A DNA stretch of 64,000 nucleotides from assembly GCA_017427465.1 (NCBI GenBank), contig JAFRST010000061.1:1-64000 (forward strand), given 5' to 3'. This DNA is from Clostridiales bacterium (lineage in GTDB: Bacteria; Bacillota; Clostridia; Saccharofermentanales; Saccharofermentanaceae). Positions 24,971 to 34,585 of this stretch are shown here, in pieces (the stretch's first letter is position 1; each line of letters begins with the position of its first letter). The notes under the pieces are model-generated. The model did no database searches. It saw only the letters and a program-made list of their open reading frames with translations, and was not told the DNA's origin. The position numbers and the translations under genes are program-made.

Positions 24971-26296
24971 TCAGCTTACGCCTAATGCTGCACCTGCAGC
25001 GTTTGAATCACTGAACCCGGTCTCCTGCGTACCGTTCTTGTAGATAAGGACCGGCTGCTTGCCGTCAACGATGGTCTCTCTCTTGATGATGCACTGCTTA
25101 ACATCCTTCTCGGAAGGAATGTTAAACATAACGTCTCTCATTGCAGCCTCGATAATGGACCTAAGTCCTCTTGCACCGGTATTCTGCTCGATGGCTCTTT
25201 CAGCGATAGCATCAACGGCTCCCTCCTCGAATATGAGTTCAACATCGTCGAGCTTGAGCATCTTCTGATACTGCTTAATGATCGCATTCTTAGGTTCTGT
25301 AAGGACTCTTACAAGAGCAGCCTTGTCGAGCTTATCAAGAGCAACAGTAACAGGAAGACGTCCGATGAATTCAGGAATAAGACCGAACTTCATGAGATCG
25401 TCAGGCTTGACATCGTGGAAATAGAAGCCGCTGTTACGGTCTTTCTTGGACTGGATATCTGCTCCGAAGCCGTACTGTTTCTGTTCTACTCTCTGTGCGA
25501 TGATCTCATCAAGTCCGTCAAAGGCACCGCCGCAAATGAAAAGGATATTCGTTGTATCGATCTTAATGCACTCTTCGTTAGGATGCTTTCTTCCGCCCTT
25601 CGGGGGGACATTTGCAACAGTACTCTCAAGGATCTTGAGCAAAGCCTGCTGAACGCCCTCACCGCTTACGTCGCGGGTGATGGAAACATTCTCGGATTTC
25701 TTGGAGATCTTGTCGATCTCATCGATATAAATGATTCCCGTCTGAGCTCTCTCAATATCATAATCAGCTGCAATGATGAGCTTTAAGAGGATATTCTCAA
25801 CGTCTTCACCGACGTAACCGGCCTGTGTAAGGCTTGTAGCATCAGCAACTGCAAAAGGCACATTAAGGATCCTTGCAAGTGTCTGGGCAAGAAGAGTCTT
25901 ACCGGAACCTGTAGGACCGAGCAGAAGGATATTACTCTCAGCCATCTCCGTATCATCTGTGGGAAGATCGGCATATACGCACTTGTAATGGTTATATACT
26001 GCAACCGAAAGAGCGATCTTAGCTTCGTCCTGACCGATAATGTAATCGTCAAGCTTATCCTTGATCTCACGCGGAGTGATAAGCTTCTTAGGCTTGATAT
26101 TGCGCATCTTGCGCTTCTTGTTGACCTTCTCTTCTTCAGCTACGATGCCGTAAGCTGTCCTGATACAATCGATGCAAATATAGCAATTTACACCTGAGAA
26201 CAGTCTCGGTACCTCGTATTCGGATTTACCGCAAAAAGAACAACTCAAAACTTCTCTTGAGTCACCGCCGTAACCGCCGTTCTTAGAATTAGCCAT
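24971..26296 (-). CDS. clpX: ClpX, ATPase subunit of the ClpXP protease
   Basis: A AAA+ unfoldase that feeds tagged proteins to ClpP. The 441-aa protein has the N-terminal zinc finger (CSFCGK ... CYICIDC), Walker A GPTGSGKT, Walker B IYIDEIDK and the sensor region [10 protein letters not shown]. Its length is slightly above the family norm because of a longer N-terminal leader and C-terminal tail. A promoter and a 12-bp palindrome precede it. clpP is not in this window. Confidence 0.97.
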   Translation of the reverse strand: MANSKNGGYGGDSREVLSCSFCGKSEYEVPRLFSGVNCYICIDCIRTAYGIVAEEEKVNKKRKMRNIKPKKLITPREIKDKLDDYIIGQDEAKIALSVAVYNHYKCVYADLPTDDTEMAESNILLLGPTGSGKTLLAQTLARILNVPFAVADATSLTQAGYVGEDVENILLKLIIAADYDIERAQTGIIYIDEIDKISKKSENVSITRDVSGEGVQQALLKILESTVANVPPKGGRKHPNEECIKIDTTNILFICGGAFDGLDEIIAQRVEQKQYGFGADIQSKKDRNSGFYFHDVKPDDLMKFGLIPEFIGRLPVTVALDKLDKAALVRVLTEPKNAIIKQYQKMLKLDDVELIFEEGAVDAIAERAIEQNTGARGLRSIIEAAMRDVMFNIPSEKDVKQCIIKRETIVDGKQPVLIYKNGTQETGFSDSNAAGAALGVS

Positions 26297-26313
26297 TAGT
26301 AATCTCCTGAAAA

Positions 26314-26325
26314 ACGAATATTCGT
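26314..26325. promoter_or_regulatory. 12-bp palindrome in the clpX leader, candidate operator
   Basis: ACGAATATTCGT is a perfect palindrome sitting 2 to 14 nt beyond the predicted transcription start and just before the RBS AGGAGA. That location suits a repressor site. No regulator can be named. Confidence 0.4.
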
Positions 26326-26334
26326 AGTTTTGTT

Positions 26335-26362
26335 ATTCTACCACTACTGGCCATTTTAACAA
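26335..26362 (-). promoter_or_regulatory. Promoter of the clpX operon
   Basis: On the minus strand TTGTTA (26357-26362), a 16-nt spacer and TAGAAT (26335-26340). Confidence 0.55.
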
Positions 26363-26424
26363 AATAATATATATATAATATTTCAAACAGGTGATATTTT
26401 CGGGCTAAATAAGTCAAAAACGGG

Positions 26425-26871
26425 TTAAATGGCCGCAGAATCGAGGATTACCGTGAAAGGGCCATCGTTTATGAGGCTTACCTGCATATCGGCACCGAAA
26501 ACGCCCAGATCAAGTTTTTTTACCTGAGGTCTGATCTTATCAGCGACGTAATTATAGAGCTCTTCTGCCCTCTGAGGACCCATGCTGTCGGTAAATGAAG
26601 GCCTGTTGCCGTGCTTGCAGTCAGCATAGAGAGTAAACTGCGATACCAGGAGCATCTCGCCGTCAATATCAGCAAGGCTTAAGTTGGTCTTCCCTTCGCT
26701 GTCAGAGAAAATGCGCATCTTGAGGAGCTTTGCGATCATCTTATCAGCAACGGCTTCGTCATCTTCCTTGCCTACGCCTAAGAGAACGAGCATGCCCTGG
26801 CCTATTGAAGCGGTCCTTACGCCGTCAATATCCACCGAAGCCTGCTTTACTACCTGGATGCAAAATCTCAT
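26425..26871 (-). CDS. dtd: D-aminoacyl-tRNA deacylase
   Basis: It hydrolyses D-amino acids and glycine mischarged onto tRNA. The start is placed at the ATG at 26871 (MRFCIQVVKQASVDIDG) because AAGGGAGAG lies just upstream and gives 148 aa, the family norm. The longer open frame to 26934 overlaps the lipoprotein gene and is not Dtd-like. The catalytic-site motifs VSQFTLYAD and GNRPSFTDSM are present. It is the last gene of the glyA - rarA - lipoprotein - dtd group. Confidence 0.95.
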   Translation of the reverse strand: MRFCIQVVKQASVDIDGVRTASIGQGMLVLLGVGKEDDEAVADKMIAKLLKMRIFSDSEGKTNLSLADIDGEMLLVSQFTLYADCKHGNRPSFTDSMGPQRAEELYNYVADKIRPQVKKLDLGVFGADMQVSLINDGPFTVILDSAAI

Positions 26872-26875
26872 GTGG

Positions 26876-27412
26876 TCAGAACTCTCCCTTGCCGCTGATC
26901 GACTCAATGACGTACCATGAACCCTGATATTCAAATACGACTACGAAGAAATTCGTATTGACCTGTTCTCCGTCATAAACAAAGTAAGCACTGATCTTCT
27001 CAACACGGATGATACCGATTTCTTCATATGGAATAGCCATTACAGAGTTTATCCTGGATCTCATATACTGATCGTCAAAGCCGTTCTGCTGAATAAAATC
27101 TTTGTAATCAACAAAGCTCGTGCCAAGAAATTCACCGCTGTATTTAACTGCCTTCCTGTATTCCTCATAGACATCTACACCGGCAGAGGCATTTAATTCG
27201 TCAATAAAACCGTCAGGATAGCACTCAAGGAACAATGTTTTATCACCGTTAAGAAGGGATTCCACGTAAGCTCTGGCAGCATACTGACCGTCCGTATGGA
27301 CCTGCTCGGCTGTTACAGGAGCTTCGGGGCCACTAACCTCTTTTTTGCCGCATCCTGCAAAGACAAATACAAAAACGAAAACTGTTATAAGCACAATGGA
27401 TAACTTACGCAT
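26876..27412 (-). CDS. Small hypothetical lipoprotein
   Basis: 178 aa from the ATG at 27412 (AGGAG 10 nt upstream); an in-frame ATG at 27421 is also possible. The signal peptide LSIVLITVFVFVFVFAGC has a lipobox FAGC. The remainder is an NTF2/DUF-like fold by eye: helix-rich (ARAYVESLLNGDKTLFLECY) and then beta strands (YFVYDGEQVNTNFFVVVFEY). It overlaps the end of rarA and lies 4 nt before dtd. Function unknown. Confidence 0.75.
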   Translation of the reverse strand: MRKLSIVLITVFVFVFVFAGCGKKEVSGPEAPVTAEQVHTDGQYAARAYVESLLNGDKTLFLECYPDGFIDELNASAGVDVYEEYRKAVKYSGEFLGTSFVDYKDFIQQNGFDDQYMRSRINSVMAIPYEEIGIIRVEKISAYFVYDGEQVNTNFFVVVFEYQGSWYVIESISGKGEF

Positions 27413-28718
27413 TATTACCATTCTCCTGATCTATCATCTTTTTAACATATTCCAGGTACTCATTGACCTTGCGCTCATAACCGATATCTGTCGGCTTGTA
27501 GTACTTCCTGCCGAGAGTCTTATCCGTCATATACTGCTGACCCGTGATGTGCCCCGGGAAATCATGAGGATACTTATATCCGACGGAATATCCGAGTTCT
27601 TCCATGCCCTTTGCAGGAGCATTCCTTAAGTGCATCGGGACAACACCGGTATCAGTGGTCCTGACATCATTAAGAGCGTTATCAATGGCAAGATAAGCTG
27701 CATTGGACTTAGGAGATGTTGCAACCGTAATAGCCGCTTCAGCCAAAGGTATTCTGGCCTCAGGCATGCCTACGGTTCGTGCACATTCATAAGCTGCGAC
27801 AGCTACCAGAAGAGCGTTTGGATTAGCCATTCCTACATCTTCAGCAGCGCAGATCATTATTCTCCTCGCAAGGAATTCAATGTCCTCGCCTGCCGCCAGA
27901 GCTCTTGCCAGATAAAGTATTACTGCGTCAGGATCAGAGCCTCTCATGGACTTGATCATGGCGCTGATGTTGTCATAGTGATTCTCGCCGTCCTTATCGA
28001 AAATAACGGTCTTGATCTGTATGCACTCCTTCATGACCTCATCGGTAATGGAAATAGAACCGTCAGCAGACGTCGGAGTGGTTATAACTGCAAGCTCCAG
28101 GCTGTTCAGAGCTGTCCTGCAGTCACCGTTGGAAGTCTCAGCTATCTTCGTAAGCGTCTCATCGGAGACAACTACGTCCATTGTCCCGAATCCTCTGTCC
28201 TTATCTTCCAGGGCGTGTCTTAAGACCTTAACGATATCTTTAGCCTCAAGCGGATAAAGCTGGAACACAGTAGATCTGGACACAAGAGCCTTATTGACTT
28301 CAAAGAACGGATTCTCGGTAGTGGCACCGATCAGTATGACTGTACCATCCTCAACATATGGCAACAGAGCATCCTGCTGAAGCTTATTGAATCTGTGGAT
28401 CTCATCGATAAAAAGGACTGTCTTACGCCCCTCGGAAAGCAAGGGATTAGACGCATCCGATACGACTTTCTTGATGTCGGCAACGCCTGCAGTAACAGCA
28501 TTCAACTGCTCAAATCTTGAGCTTGTCGTATTTGCTATAACACGGGCAAGAGCCGTCTTTCCAACGCCCGGCGGGCCAAACAAAATGATCGAAGACAGTC
28601 TGTCTGCCTCGATCATTCGTCTGAGCATTTTGCCCTTGCCTATAATATGCTCCTGACCTGCATAGTCATCCAGCGTCTGAGGAGACATTCTGTATGCTAA
28701 AGGTTTACTATTATCCAT
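27405..28718 (-). CDS. rarA: Replication-associated recombination protein A (AAA ATPase)
   Basis: A 437-aa clamp-loader-like ATPase acting at stalled replication forks. Walker A is GPPGVGKTALA, Walker B FIDEIHRFNK and sensor 1 LIGATTENPFF. The C-terminal tetramerisation region contains GMPEARIPLAEAAITVATSPKSN, typical of MgsA/RarA. No clear RBS precedes the ATG. glyA ends 31 nt upstream. Confidence 0.95.
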   Translation of the reverse strand: MDNSKPLAYRMSPQTLDDYAGQEHIIGKGKMLRRMIEADRLSSIILFGPPGVGKTALARVIANTTSSRFEQLNAVTAGVADIKKVVSDASNPLLSEGRKTVLFIDEIHRFNKLQQDALLPYVEDGTVILIGATTENPFFEVNKALVSRSTVFQLYPLEAKDIVKVLRHALEDKDRGFGTMDVVVSDETLTKIAETSNGDCRTALNSLELAVITTPTSADGSISITDEVMKECIQIKTVIFDKDGENHYDNISAMIKSMRGSDPDAVILYLARALAAGEDIEFLARRIMICAAEDVGMANPNALLVAVAAYECARTVGMPEARIPLAEAAITVATSPKSNAAYLAIDNALNDVRTTDTGVVPMHLRNAPAKGMEELGYSVGYKYPHDFPGHITGQQYMTDKTLGRKYYKPTDIGYERKVNEYLEYVKKMIDQENGNNA

Positions 28719-28749
28719 AAGGCCGGTGCATCAAGCTAAAAGCTTGGAA

Positions 28750-29991
28750 TTAAACGATATCCGGATATACGGGATACTTATCAGTAAGAGCCTTAACTCT
28801 CTTGATAGACTCTTCCTTCTTACCTTCGTAATCGAAAATGCAGTCTGCAATGATGTCTGCGAGCTCTCTGCAGTCCTCTTCCTTGAAGCCTCTGGAAGTA
28901 ACTGCGGGAGTACCGATACGGACACCTGAAGTAACCATAGGCTTCTCAGGATCGAACGGAATAGTGTTCTTGTTAGCCGTAATGTTGACATCATCAAGAC
29001 GCTCCTGGAGCATAGCGCCTGTAACGCCAGTGCCTCTCAGGTCGATGAGCATCAAGTGGTTATCTGTACCGCCGGAAACGAGGTTAACACCTCTTGCGAG
29101 GAGAACTTCGCTCATAGCCTTAGCGTTCTTTACGATATTCTCTGCATAAGTTCTGAACTCAGGTGTAAGTGCTTCCTTGAAAGCAACAGCCTTAGCAGCG
29201 ATGATGTGCATGAGAGGGCCGCCCTGCTGTCCGGGGAATACTGCGGAATTGATCTTCTTAGCGTATTCCTCTTTGCACATGATGATACCGCCACGGGGAC
29301 CTCTCAAGGTCTTGTGAGTTGTTGTTGTGACGAAATCAGCGTACGGAACCGGATTCGGGTGAAGTCCTGCAGCAACAAGGCCTGCAATGTGAGCCATGTC
29401 TACGAAGAGGTAAGCGCCTACTTCGTCTGCGATCTCTCTGAACTTCTTGAAGTCAATGATTCTCGGATATGCGGAAGCACCTGCTACGATAACCTTAGGC
29501 TTGCACTCGAGAGCCTTAGCTCTGATTGCCTCGTAGTCGAGCATCTGTGTCTTCTCGTCTACCTGATAGAACTCGGAATGATATGTTCTACCGGAAACAT
29601 TGAGCTTCATACCGTGTGTTAAGTGACCACCATGAGAAAGGTCAAGTCCGAGGATCGTATCACCGGGTTCAAGGATTGCATAGTAAACTGCTGTGTTTGC
29701 CTGAGCACCGGAGTGGGGTTGTACGTTAACGTGCTCTGCACCGAAAAGCTGCTTAGCTCTGTCGATAGCGAGCTGCTCTACGATATCCACATATTCGCAA
29801 CCGCCGTAGTAACGCTTTCCCGGGTAACCCTCAGCATACTTGTTAGTGAGAGGTGATCCTGCAGCTTCAAGAACTGCTTCAGATACCATGTTCTCGGATG
29901 CGATAAGCTCGATCTTGTCTCTCTGACGTCCGATCTCCTGCATTATTGCAGAATAGACTTCAGAATCCTCAGCCTTAATGTGGTCGTACAT
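28750..29991 (-). CDS. glyA: Serine hydroxymethyltransferase
   Basis: A PLP enzyme that interconverts serine and glycine and supplies methylene-tetrahydrofolate, so it is functionally linked to ThyA/FolA. The 413-aa protein has the PLP-lysine motif [14 protein letters not shown], the N-terminal [16 protein letters not shown] and [16 protein letters not shown] C-terminal motif ([10 protein letters not shown]). RBS AGGAGG. Its own promoter lies upstream. Confidence 0.98.
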   Translation of the reverse strand: MYDHIKAEDSEVYSAIMQEIGRQRDKIELIASENMVSEAVLEAAGSPLTNKYAEGYPGKRYYGGCEYVDIVEQLAIDRAKQLFGAEHVNVQPHSGAQANTAVYYAILEPGDTILGLDLSHGGHLTHGMKLNVSGRTYHSEFYQVDEKTQMLDYEAIRAKALECKPKVIVAGASAYPRIIDFKKFREIADEVGAYLFVDMAHIAGLVAAGLHPNPVPYADFVTTTTHKTLRGPRGGIIMCKEEYAKKINSAVFPGQQGGPLMHIIAAKAVAFKEALTPEFRTYAENIVKNAKAMSEVLLARGVNLVSGGTDNHLMLIDLRGTGVTGAMLQERLDDVNITANKNTIPFDPEKPMVTSGVRIGTPAVTSRGFKEEDCRELADIIADCIFDYEGKKEESIKRVKALTDKYPVYPDIV

Positions 29992-30029
29992 ATATGAAAA
30001 TCCTCCTGGAATATTAATTCACGCGCTCT

Positions 30030-30058
30030 ATTTTATTATAAGGACCCGGTTCAATCAA
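30030..30058 (-). promoter_or_regulatory. glyA promoter
   Basis: On the minus strand TTGATT (30053-30058), a 17-nt spacer and TAAAAT (30030-30035), 39 nt before the glyA ATG. Confidence 0.5.
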
Positions 30059-30073
30059 GCGAAAAAGGGTTCA

Positions 30074-31102
30074 TTAAATTTTATATATTTCGTCTGCTGA
30101 AGGGGCCGGCATTTGTCTGATTTCGCCGTCTAAACCGATAGTTTTGGCGCCCTCGTCAAGAACTGTGAACTCACCGATCACGGTTGCCCTTATGCCTTCT
30201 TCGGCCAAAGCCTTGATAACACGGTCCGGTTCTGACGATGCGATCATCAGAGCGCCCGAGGAAATGAGCCTGTAAGGATCAAGTTCAAGAGCATCACAGA
30301 TGGCCCTGGAGCAGTCTGTAAGAGGGACAAGGCGCTTATCGAGAGTTACTCCGACCTTGGAGAAATCAGCCATCTCAAATGCTGCACCCTCTACACCGCC
30401 CTCTGTGACGTCATGCATCAGGTTTACACAGGATCTCGGGAACCCCTCAAAAGTCAATGAGCTGGTCTCAGAGGCCAGAGATCCCAGTATCGTGCCTTCC
30501 TTAACGACGGAAATGAGCCGGCTGTACGTCTTGGCTTCGTCAATAAACTCGGGAGCAACCTTGCCTTCTAGCTTATCGCTGTGCTCATTCGCGGCAATGA
30601 AGCTGCCTTCGATGGCTGCTGTCTTGGTTATAAGGAGCTTATCTCCGGGCTTGGCATGTCCCAAGGGGACCGGTGTTCCCTTCTCGACAACGCCGAAAGC
30701 CGTGGAAATAACAACGAATCTGTTTACACAGTCTGATACTTCAGTGTGTCCGCCGACGATATCGACTCCGAGCTTGCCTGCCTCGCGGCTGGCCTGGTCA
30801 ACAATGGATACGATCTCTTCTTCAGTTGCACTCGGCGGAGCTATGATTACAATCAGGATGCCCGTAGGAGCAACTCCGCATGCCGCAATGTCATTGCAGG
30901 ATACGTGTATAGCGAGCGTTCCCGATTCACTTCCGCCTGCCGTAATAGGATCTGAGGATGTAACGAGGAGATTCTCTCCGGTCTTAAGCCATGCACAGTC
31001 AGCACCGATTCCGGCACCCGAGAGTGTCTTGCTGGATAATTGCGGGAGCCTTGATAATACAAGGGATTCCAGCTGCTCGTCTGTAAGCTTTCCTATTCTC
31101 AA
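30074..31102 (-). CDS. AIR synthase-like (HypE/ThiL superfamily) protein
   Basis: A 342-aa ATP-binding protein of the PurM/HypE/ThiL/SelD superfamily. The N-terminal glycine-rich/Asp motif (GAGIGADCAWLK), SSDPITAG and the VSCNDIAACGVAPTG segment form the usual ATP/Mg site. The C-terminal domain begins near MHDVTEGGVEGAAFEMA. It lacks the Cys/Sec loop of SelD and the C-terminal Cys of HypE, so neither role fits well. The start is a TTG with AGGAGA upstream. It follows thiI by 18 nt in a cysteine desulfurase - thiI operon. An ATP-dependent activation step in sulfur or thiamine metabolism is an inference. Confidence 0.8.
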   Translation of the reverse strand: MRIGKLTDEQLESLVLSRLPQLSSKTLSGAGIGADCAWLKTGENLLVTSSDPITAGGSESGTLAIHVSCNDIAACGVAPTGILIVIIAPPSATEEEIVSIVDQASREAGKLGVDIVGGHTEVSDCVNRFVVISTAFGVVEKGTPVPLGHAKPGDKLLITKTAAIEGSFIAANEHSDKLEGKVAPEFIDEAKTYSRLISVVKEGTILGSLASETSSLTFEGFPRSCVNLMHDVTEGGVEGAAFEMADFSKVGVTLDKRLVPLTDCSRAICDALELDPYRLISSGALMIASSEPDRVIKALAEEGIRATVIGEFTVLDEGAKTIGLDGEIRQMPAPSADEIYKI

Positions 31103-31120
31103 ATCTCTTCTCCTAAACGA

Positions 31121-32323
31121 TCAGAACGGATCGATAACGATATTTTCAGTGCCTGCAACACCGCGCTCGACAAGATCTTCTATGTCGAGGTTCTTTTCTG
31201 CTTCGATTATATCCTCAGGATGCGGGTGTGTCTTCGGATGTTTTGCAACAAAAACAGTGCAGCAATCCTCATAAGGCAGGATAGATGTCTCAAAAGCACC
31301 GATATCTCTGGAGATATCGCATGTAGCCTGCTTATCCATACCGATAAGAGGTCTTAAGACCGGCATCTTAACGACTTCATTGGTAGCCGCGATAGCTTCC
31401 ATCGTCTGGGAAGCTACCTGACCTAAGCTCTCACCTGTAATGAGACACTTGCAGTCATTCTTCTGAGCAAGGCGCTCTGCAATCTGAAGCATAACGCGGC
31501 GCATAGTAACTGTAAGCATGTCCTGAGGTGAATTCTTGTAGAGATCCAGCTGGATCTGCGTAAAATTAACGACATGGAGCGTCATGCGGCCGGAATACCC
31601 GGATACTATCTTCGCAAGGTCAATGACCTTCTGCTTAGCCATATCACTCGTATAAGGATATGAGTGGAAATATACCGCATCGAGAGGCATTCCGCGTGAA
31701 GCCATCATGAAGCCTGCTACAGGGCTGTCGATACCGCCTGACAAAAGGAGCATTCCCTTTGCGCAGGTTCCGACAGGAAGGCCTCTGTGAGCCATCATCT
31801 TGCCCATGTATAAATAGTTGGATTCACGGATCTCGACATTAACTATGAAGTCCGGATTCTTAACCTTTACCGAAAGCTGCGGGAACTTCTCCAGAAGCTG
31901 ATATCCGAGCTCTTCGCAGATCTCAGGAGATGTCATAGGGAAAGTCTTATTGCCGCGCTTACTCTCGACCTTGAATGTTTTATAGTCGGGATTGTTATCA
32001 AGAAGCTCCTGAACAAAGATAAAAGCATTCTCTTTGATGGATTCGAAGTCACCCTCGAACTTTCTGGCAAGGCTTACTGATACGATTCCGAAAACCTGGC
32101 ATACGGCCTTCATGATCTCTTCAGCCTGAGCGATGCCCTCAAAGTTCGGATTATCTTCTTCCTTGGGCTCGATCCAGATCCTGCTCTGGCTCTGATATAT
32201 CTTCAGATTGCCGAATCTCTTCAATCTGTACTTGAGATTACTCTTGAGCTGAATCTCAAAAGATCCTCTGTTAAGGCCTTTAAGGGTTATCTCACCCATT
32301 CTCGCCAAAAGGACGTTTGCCAT
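31121..32323 (-). CDS. thiI: tRNA 4-thiouridine synthase ThiI
   Basis: It adenylates U8 of tRNA and installs sulfur to give 4-thiouridine, and it also serves thiamine thiazole synthesis in some species. The 400-aa protein has an N-terminal ferredoxin-like/THUMP region and the PP-loop LLSGGIDSPVAGFMMASRG. It has no C-terminal rhodanese domain, as in most Gram-positive ThiI. The desulfurase gene 13 nt upstream is the likely sulfur donor. Confidence 0.95.
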   Translation of the reverse strand: MANVLLARMGEITLKGLNRGSFEIQLKSNLKYRLKRFGNLKIYQSQSRIWIEPKEEDNPNFEGIAQAEEIMKAVCQVFGIVSVSLARKFEGDFESIKENAFIFVQELLDNNPDYKTFKVESKRGNKTFPMTSPEICEELGYQLLEKFPQLSVKVKNPDFIVNVEIRESNYLYMGKMMAHRGLPVGTCAKGMLLLSGGIDSPVAGFMMASRGMPLDAVYFHSYPYTSDMAKQKVIDLAKIVSGYSGRMTLHVVNFTQIQLDLYKNSPQDMLTVTMRRVMLQIAERLAQKNDCKCLITGESLGQVASQTMEAIAATNEVVKMPVLRPLIGMDKQATCDISRDIGAFETSILPYEDCCTVFVAKHPKTHPHPEDIIEAEKNLDIEDLVERGVAGTENIVIDPF

Positions 32324-32336
32324 GCTTATCTCCTCA

Positions 32337-33473
32337 CTAAATCAGAAATTGATCGTATATCTCATCCACACGCTTGATGAACTCTTTTGCCTCTTCCATT
32401 GTATTCTCCCTGGAGAAGCTGAGTCTTACTGCATTTGCGGCAATCTTCCTGTCCACGCCGCTCTCAAGCAAAACGTAAGATACCTTCTTGGTCTTAGCCG
32501 AGCATGCGGAAACCGTCGAAACATATATATCGTAAATCTCGAGACAATGGAGCATCGTCTCGGATTCGAATCCCTTGAAAGAAACATTGAGCACATAAGG
32601 GAGAGCATCGTCAGGAGACAGAATGATCGCATCTCTAGCAGTAAGCTCCTTGCGCAGGTATTCATTTATCTCGGCGACCTTCGCCCTGCCTTCCTCAATA
32701 CCTGTACTCACTTCCTTCAGCGCCTCCAGGAAAGCACCTGCGAGCACTGCACTCTGTGTGCCGGACCTCATGCCATCCTGCTGGCCGCCGCCTACGATAA
32801 GCGGATCGATCCTCACGTCTTTTCGAACATATAAGACTCCGTTGCCCTTGATCGAATGGATCTTATGCCCGGAGAAAGAAGCCATATCGGCACCTAAAGA
32901 TGAAAGGTTAACAGGCATCTTACCTAACGCCTGGACGCAGTCGAGATATATTACCGTTGAAGGCGATTTTACCTTGATCGTTTTCGCGATGGACTCGAAA
33001 GGCAGAATGGAACCGGTCTCGTTATTTACGAGTGTAAAGCACGCCAGAGCGACTCCGCCTTTGGCGAGTTCTTCTTCAAGGCTCTCCATGAGGGGCTTAC
33101 CGTCACTTCCGACCTTAACATACCTGACAGCGAATCCGAGTTTGGAAAGATACTCAAGGCACTCCAAAGTGGCCTTATGCTCAGTTCTGGTAGAGATTAC
33201 AGCATTGCCTGCCCTTTTATTGCGGCTCATGTAGCCCTTGATAGCAGTATTCGCACTCTCGGTGGCACAGGACGTAAAGAAGATCTCCTCAGGCTTTGCG
33301 CCGAGAAGACCTGCAGTCTCTTTCCTGATGCCTTCGTAGACTTCAATGGCTTTATTGCCGAGCTTATGAAGAGCTCCGGGATTGGCAGAAACCTGCTCAT
33401 CCATAAGCTCATTGATCTTAGCCTTTACGCCATCAGATACAAAGGTTGTCGCACTGTTATCAAAATAGATCAT
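32337..33473 (-). CDS. Cysteine desulfurase (NifS/IscS-like, NifZ-type context)
   Basis: A 378-aa PLP enzyme that removes sulfur from cysteine as a persulfide. The PLP lysine is in SGHKIHSIKGNGVLY and the active Cys in VSACSAKTKKVSY, near residue 325. It is first in an operon with thiI, which points to a dedicated sulfur donor for tRNA thiolation, like NifZ in Bacillus. No scaffold gene (iscU/sufU) is nearby. RBS AGGAAA. Confidence 0.93.
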   Translation of the reverse strand: MIYFDNSATTFVSDGVKAKINELMDEQVSANPGALHKLGNKAIEVYEGIRKETAGLLGAKPEEIFFTSCATESANTAIKGYMSRNKRAGNAVISTRTEHKATLECLEYLSKLGFAVRYVKVGSDGKPLMESLEEELAKGGVALACFTLVNNETGSILPFESIAKTIKVKSPSTVIYLDCVQALGKMPVNLSSLGADMASFSGHKIHSIKGNGVLYVRKDVRIDPLIVGGGQQDGMRSGTQSAVLAGAFLEALKEVSTGIEEGRAKVAEINEYLRKELTARDAIILSPDDALPYVLNVSFKGFESETMLHCLEIYDIYVSTVSACSAKTKKVSYVLLESGVDRKIAANAVRLSFSRENTMEEAKEFIKRVDEIYDQFLI

Positions 33474-33490
33474 GGCCGTTTCCTAAAAGC

Positions 33491-33516
33491 AATCAGCCCT
33501 TATAACCGGGCTGATT
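33491..33516 (-). promoter_or_regulatory. Leader hairpin of the desulfurase-thiI operon
   Basis: A perfect 9-bp stem aatcagccc/gggctgatt with an 8-nt loop ends 18 nt before the ATG, adjacent to the RBS. The downstream sequence GCTTTTAGG could act as a weak attenuator or the stem could affect RBS access. Confidence 0.45.
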
Positions 33517-33543
33517 ACGGTGTTCCTCTGATTAGACGACAGT

Positions 33544-33571
33544 ATTATATATTATTAATGCGGTAACGCAA
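33544..33571 (-). promoter_or_regulatory. Promoter of the desulfurase-thiI operon
   Basis: On the minus strand TTGCGT (33566-33571), a 16-nt spacer and a perfect TATAAT (33544-33549). Confidence 0.65.
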
Positions 33572-33597
33572 CAGCAAAATGCTTCAATGTCCCAAAA

Positions 33598-34428
33598 TCA
33601 GAAGAAGAAACTTGCTGCTGAGAAGAAAGCGGCCTTTCTTGCATAATGAGCTGCGAGAGCTGTGTTCATGGCGATAATCTCAGCCTGCAATTCCATCTTG
33701 GTGTTATGAGCATCAAGGTGCAAAAGATTGATTGCTTCCTGGATCGTGATAGCTCTTCCTGAGTAAATATACTTGCTCAAAGCATTCAATATCTTCGGAT
33801 TCGTATATTCTGAACCCGTCTCGCAATAGCCATAAGCCAGGAAATGATCCTCTAATTCATTGGCGAGTTCTTCGTATCTCTGTTCATAAAGACTGAGCTG
33901 CGAATTTCTAAAATCTCTTATTTTTCTGTTGTTAGACTTAAACTTAATTATGGCAATCACAAAAAAGAGTGCGCCTATAGCTGCAAATATTGCTGCGGAC
34001 ATTATTAAAACAACGCCAACATTCATCGAAGGAATAAAGCTGGGGCTATAAAACAGCTTTTTGTACTGAATCGCAATATACACGAACACCATCGCAAATA
34101 AGCAAATCGCAAAGGAGATAATACCCAAGGCCCAGAATACCGATGTGCTCGAAACGCCTTTGACTACGAAATAGGATTTGCGATCGTTATAGAATTTCAG
34201 TTTATCCCTGCAGACATCCAGCTCATCGTATTGCTGCTGCTTAGGAGAATAATACTCAATCATTCGGTTGATCTCGGCCATTGCCTTCAATCTTGAATTA
34301 GCTGCCGAATCAACAATAGTCTGATAGTTATTGTTATTTGCAATAGCTTGACCGCCCACGGGACTACCGCAACCGTTACAGAACCGGCTCTCGTCCTCGA
34401 TCAACTTACCACACTTGCTACAATACAT
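33598..34428 (-). CDS. Zinc-ribbon membrane protein of the putative sigma regulon
   Basis: A 276-aa protein. The start is the ATG at 34428, preceded by AGGAGGTG. An in-frame ATG upstream lies in the conserved leader and would read through the RBS. The N-terminus is a double-CxxC zinc ribbon (YCSKCGKLIEDESRFCNGCG). Two hydrophobic segments follow, at about 100-125 (WALGIISFAICLFAMVFVY) and 145-170. The C-terminal part is helical. The promoter/leader cassette is the same as that of two lipoprotein genes nearby. Function unknown; perhaps an envelope-stress membrane protein. Confidence 0.8.
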   Translation of the reverse strand: MYCSKCGKLIEDESRFCNGCGSPVGGQAIANNNNYQTIVDSAANSRLKAMAEINRMIEYYSPKQQQYDELDVCRDKLKFYNDRKSYFVVKGVSSTSVFWALGIISFAICLFAMVFVYIAIQYKKLFYSPSFIPSMNVGVVLIMSAAIFAAIGALFFVIAIIKFKSNNRKIRDFRNSQLSLYEQRYEELANELEDHFLAYGYCETGSEYTNPKILNALSKYIYSGRAITIQEAINLLHLDAHNTKMELQAEIIAMNTALAAHYARKAAFFSAASFFF

Positions 34429-34446
34429 ATTGCACCTCCTATATTT

Positions 34447-34502
34447 GATGATTTTTCTCATCCTTTACACATAGGACGATACAAATCTCGATTAGTGGTT
34501 AA
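34447..34502 (-). promoter_or_regulatory. ECF-type promoter and hairpin leader, copy 1
   Basis: TTAACC (34497-34502), 18 nt, then CGTCCTAT (CGTCC at 34474-34478) on the minus strand. A GATGA/TCATC hairpin follows at 34447-34462. CGTC is 50 nt from the ATG at 34428. It is nearly identical to copies 2 and 3. Confidence 0.6.
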
Positions 34503-34585
34503 CAATTTTGAAGTTTTTTTAAAATTTATTCTAAAACTCTTTTCGCACAGTGAAAAGACGGGCAACACTTTAGGCTTCTAAACAT

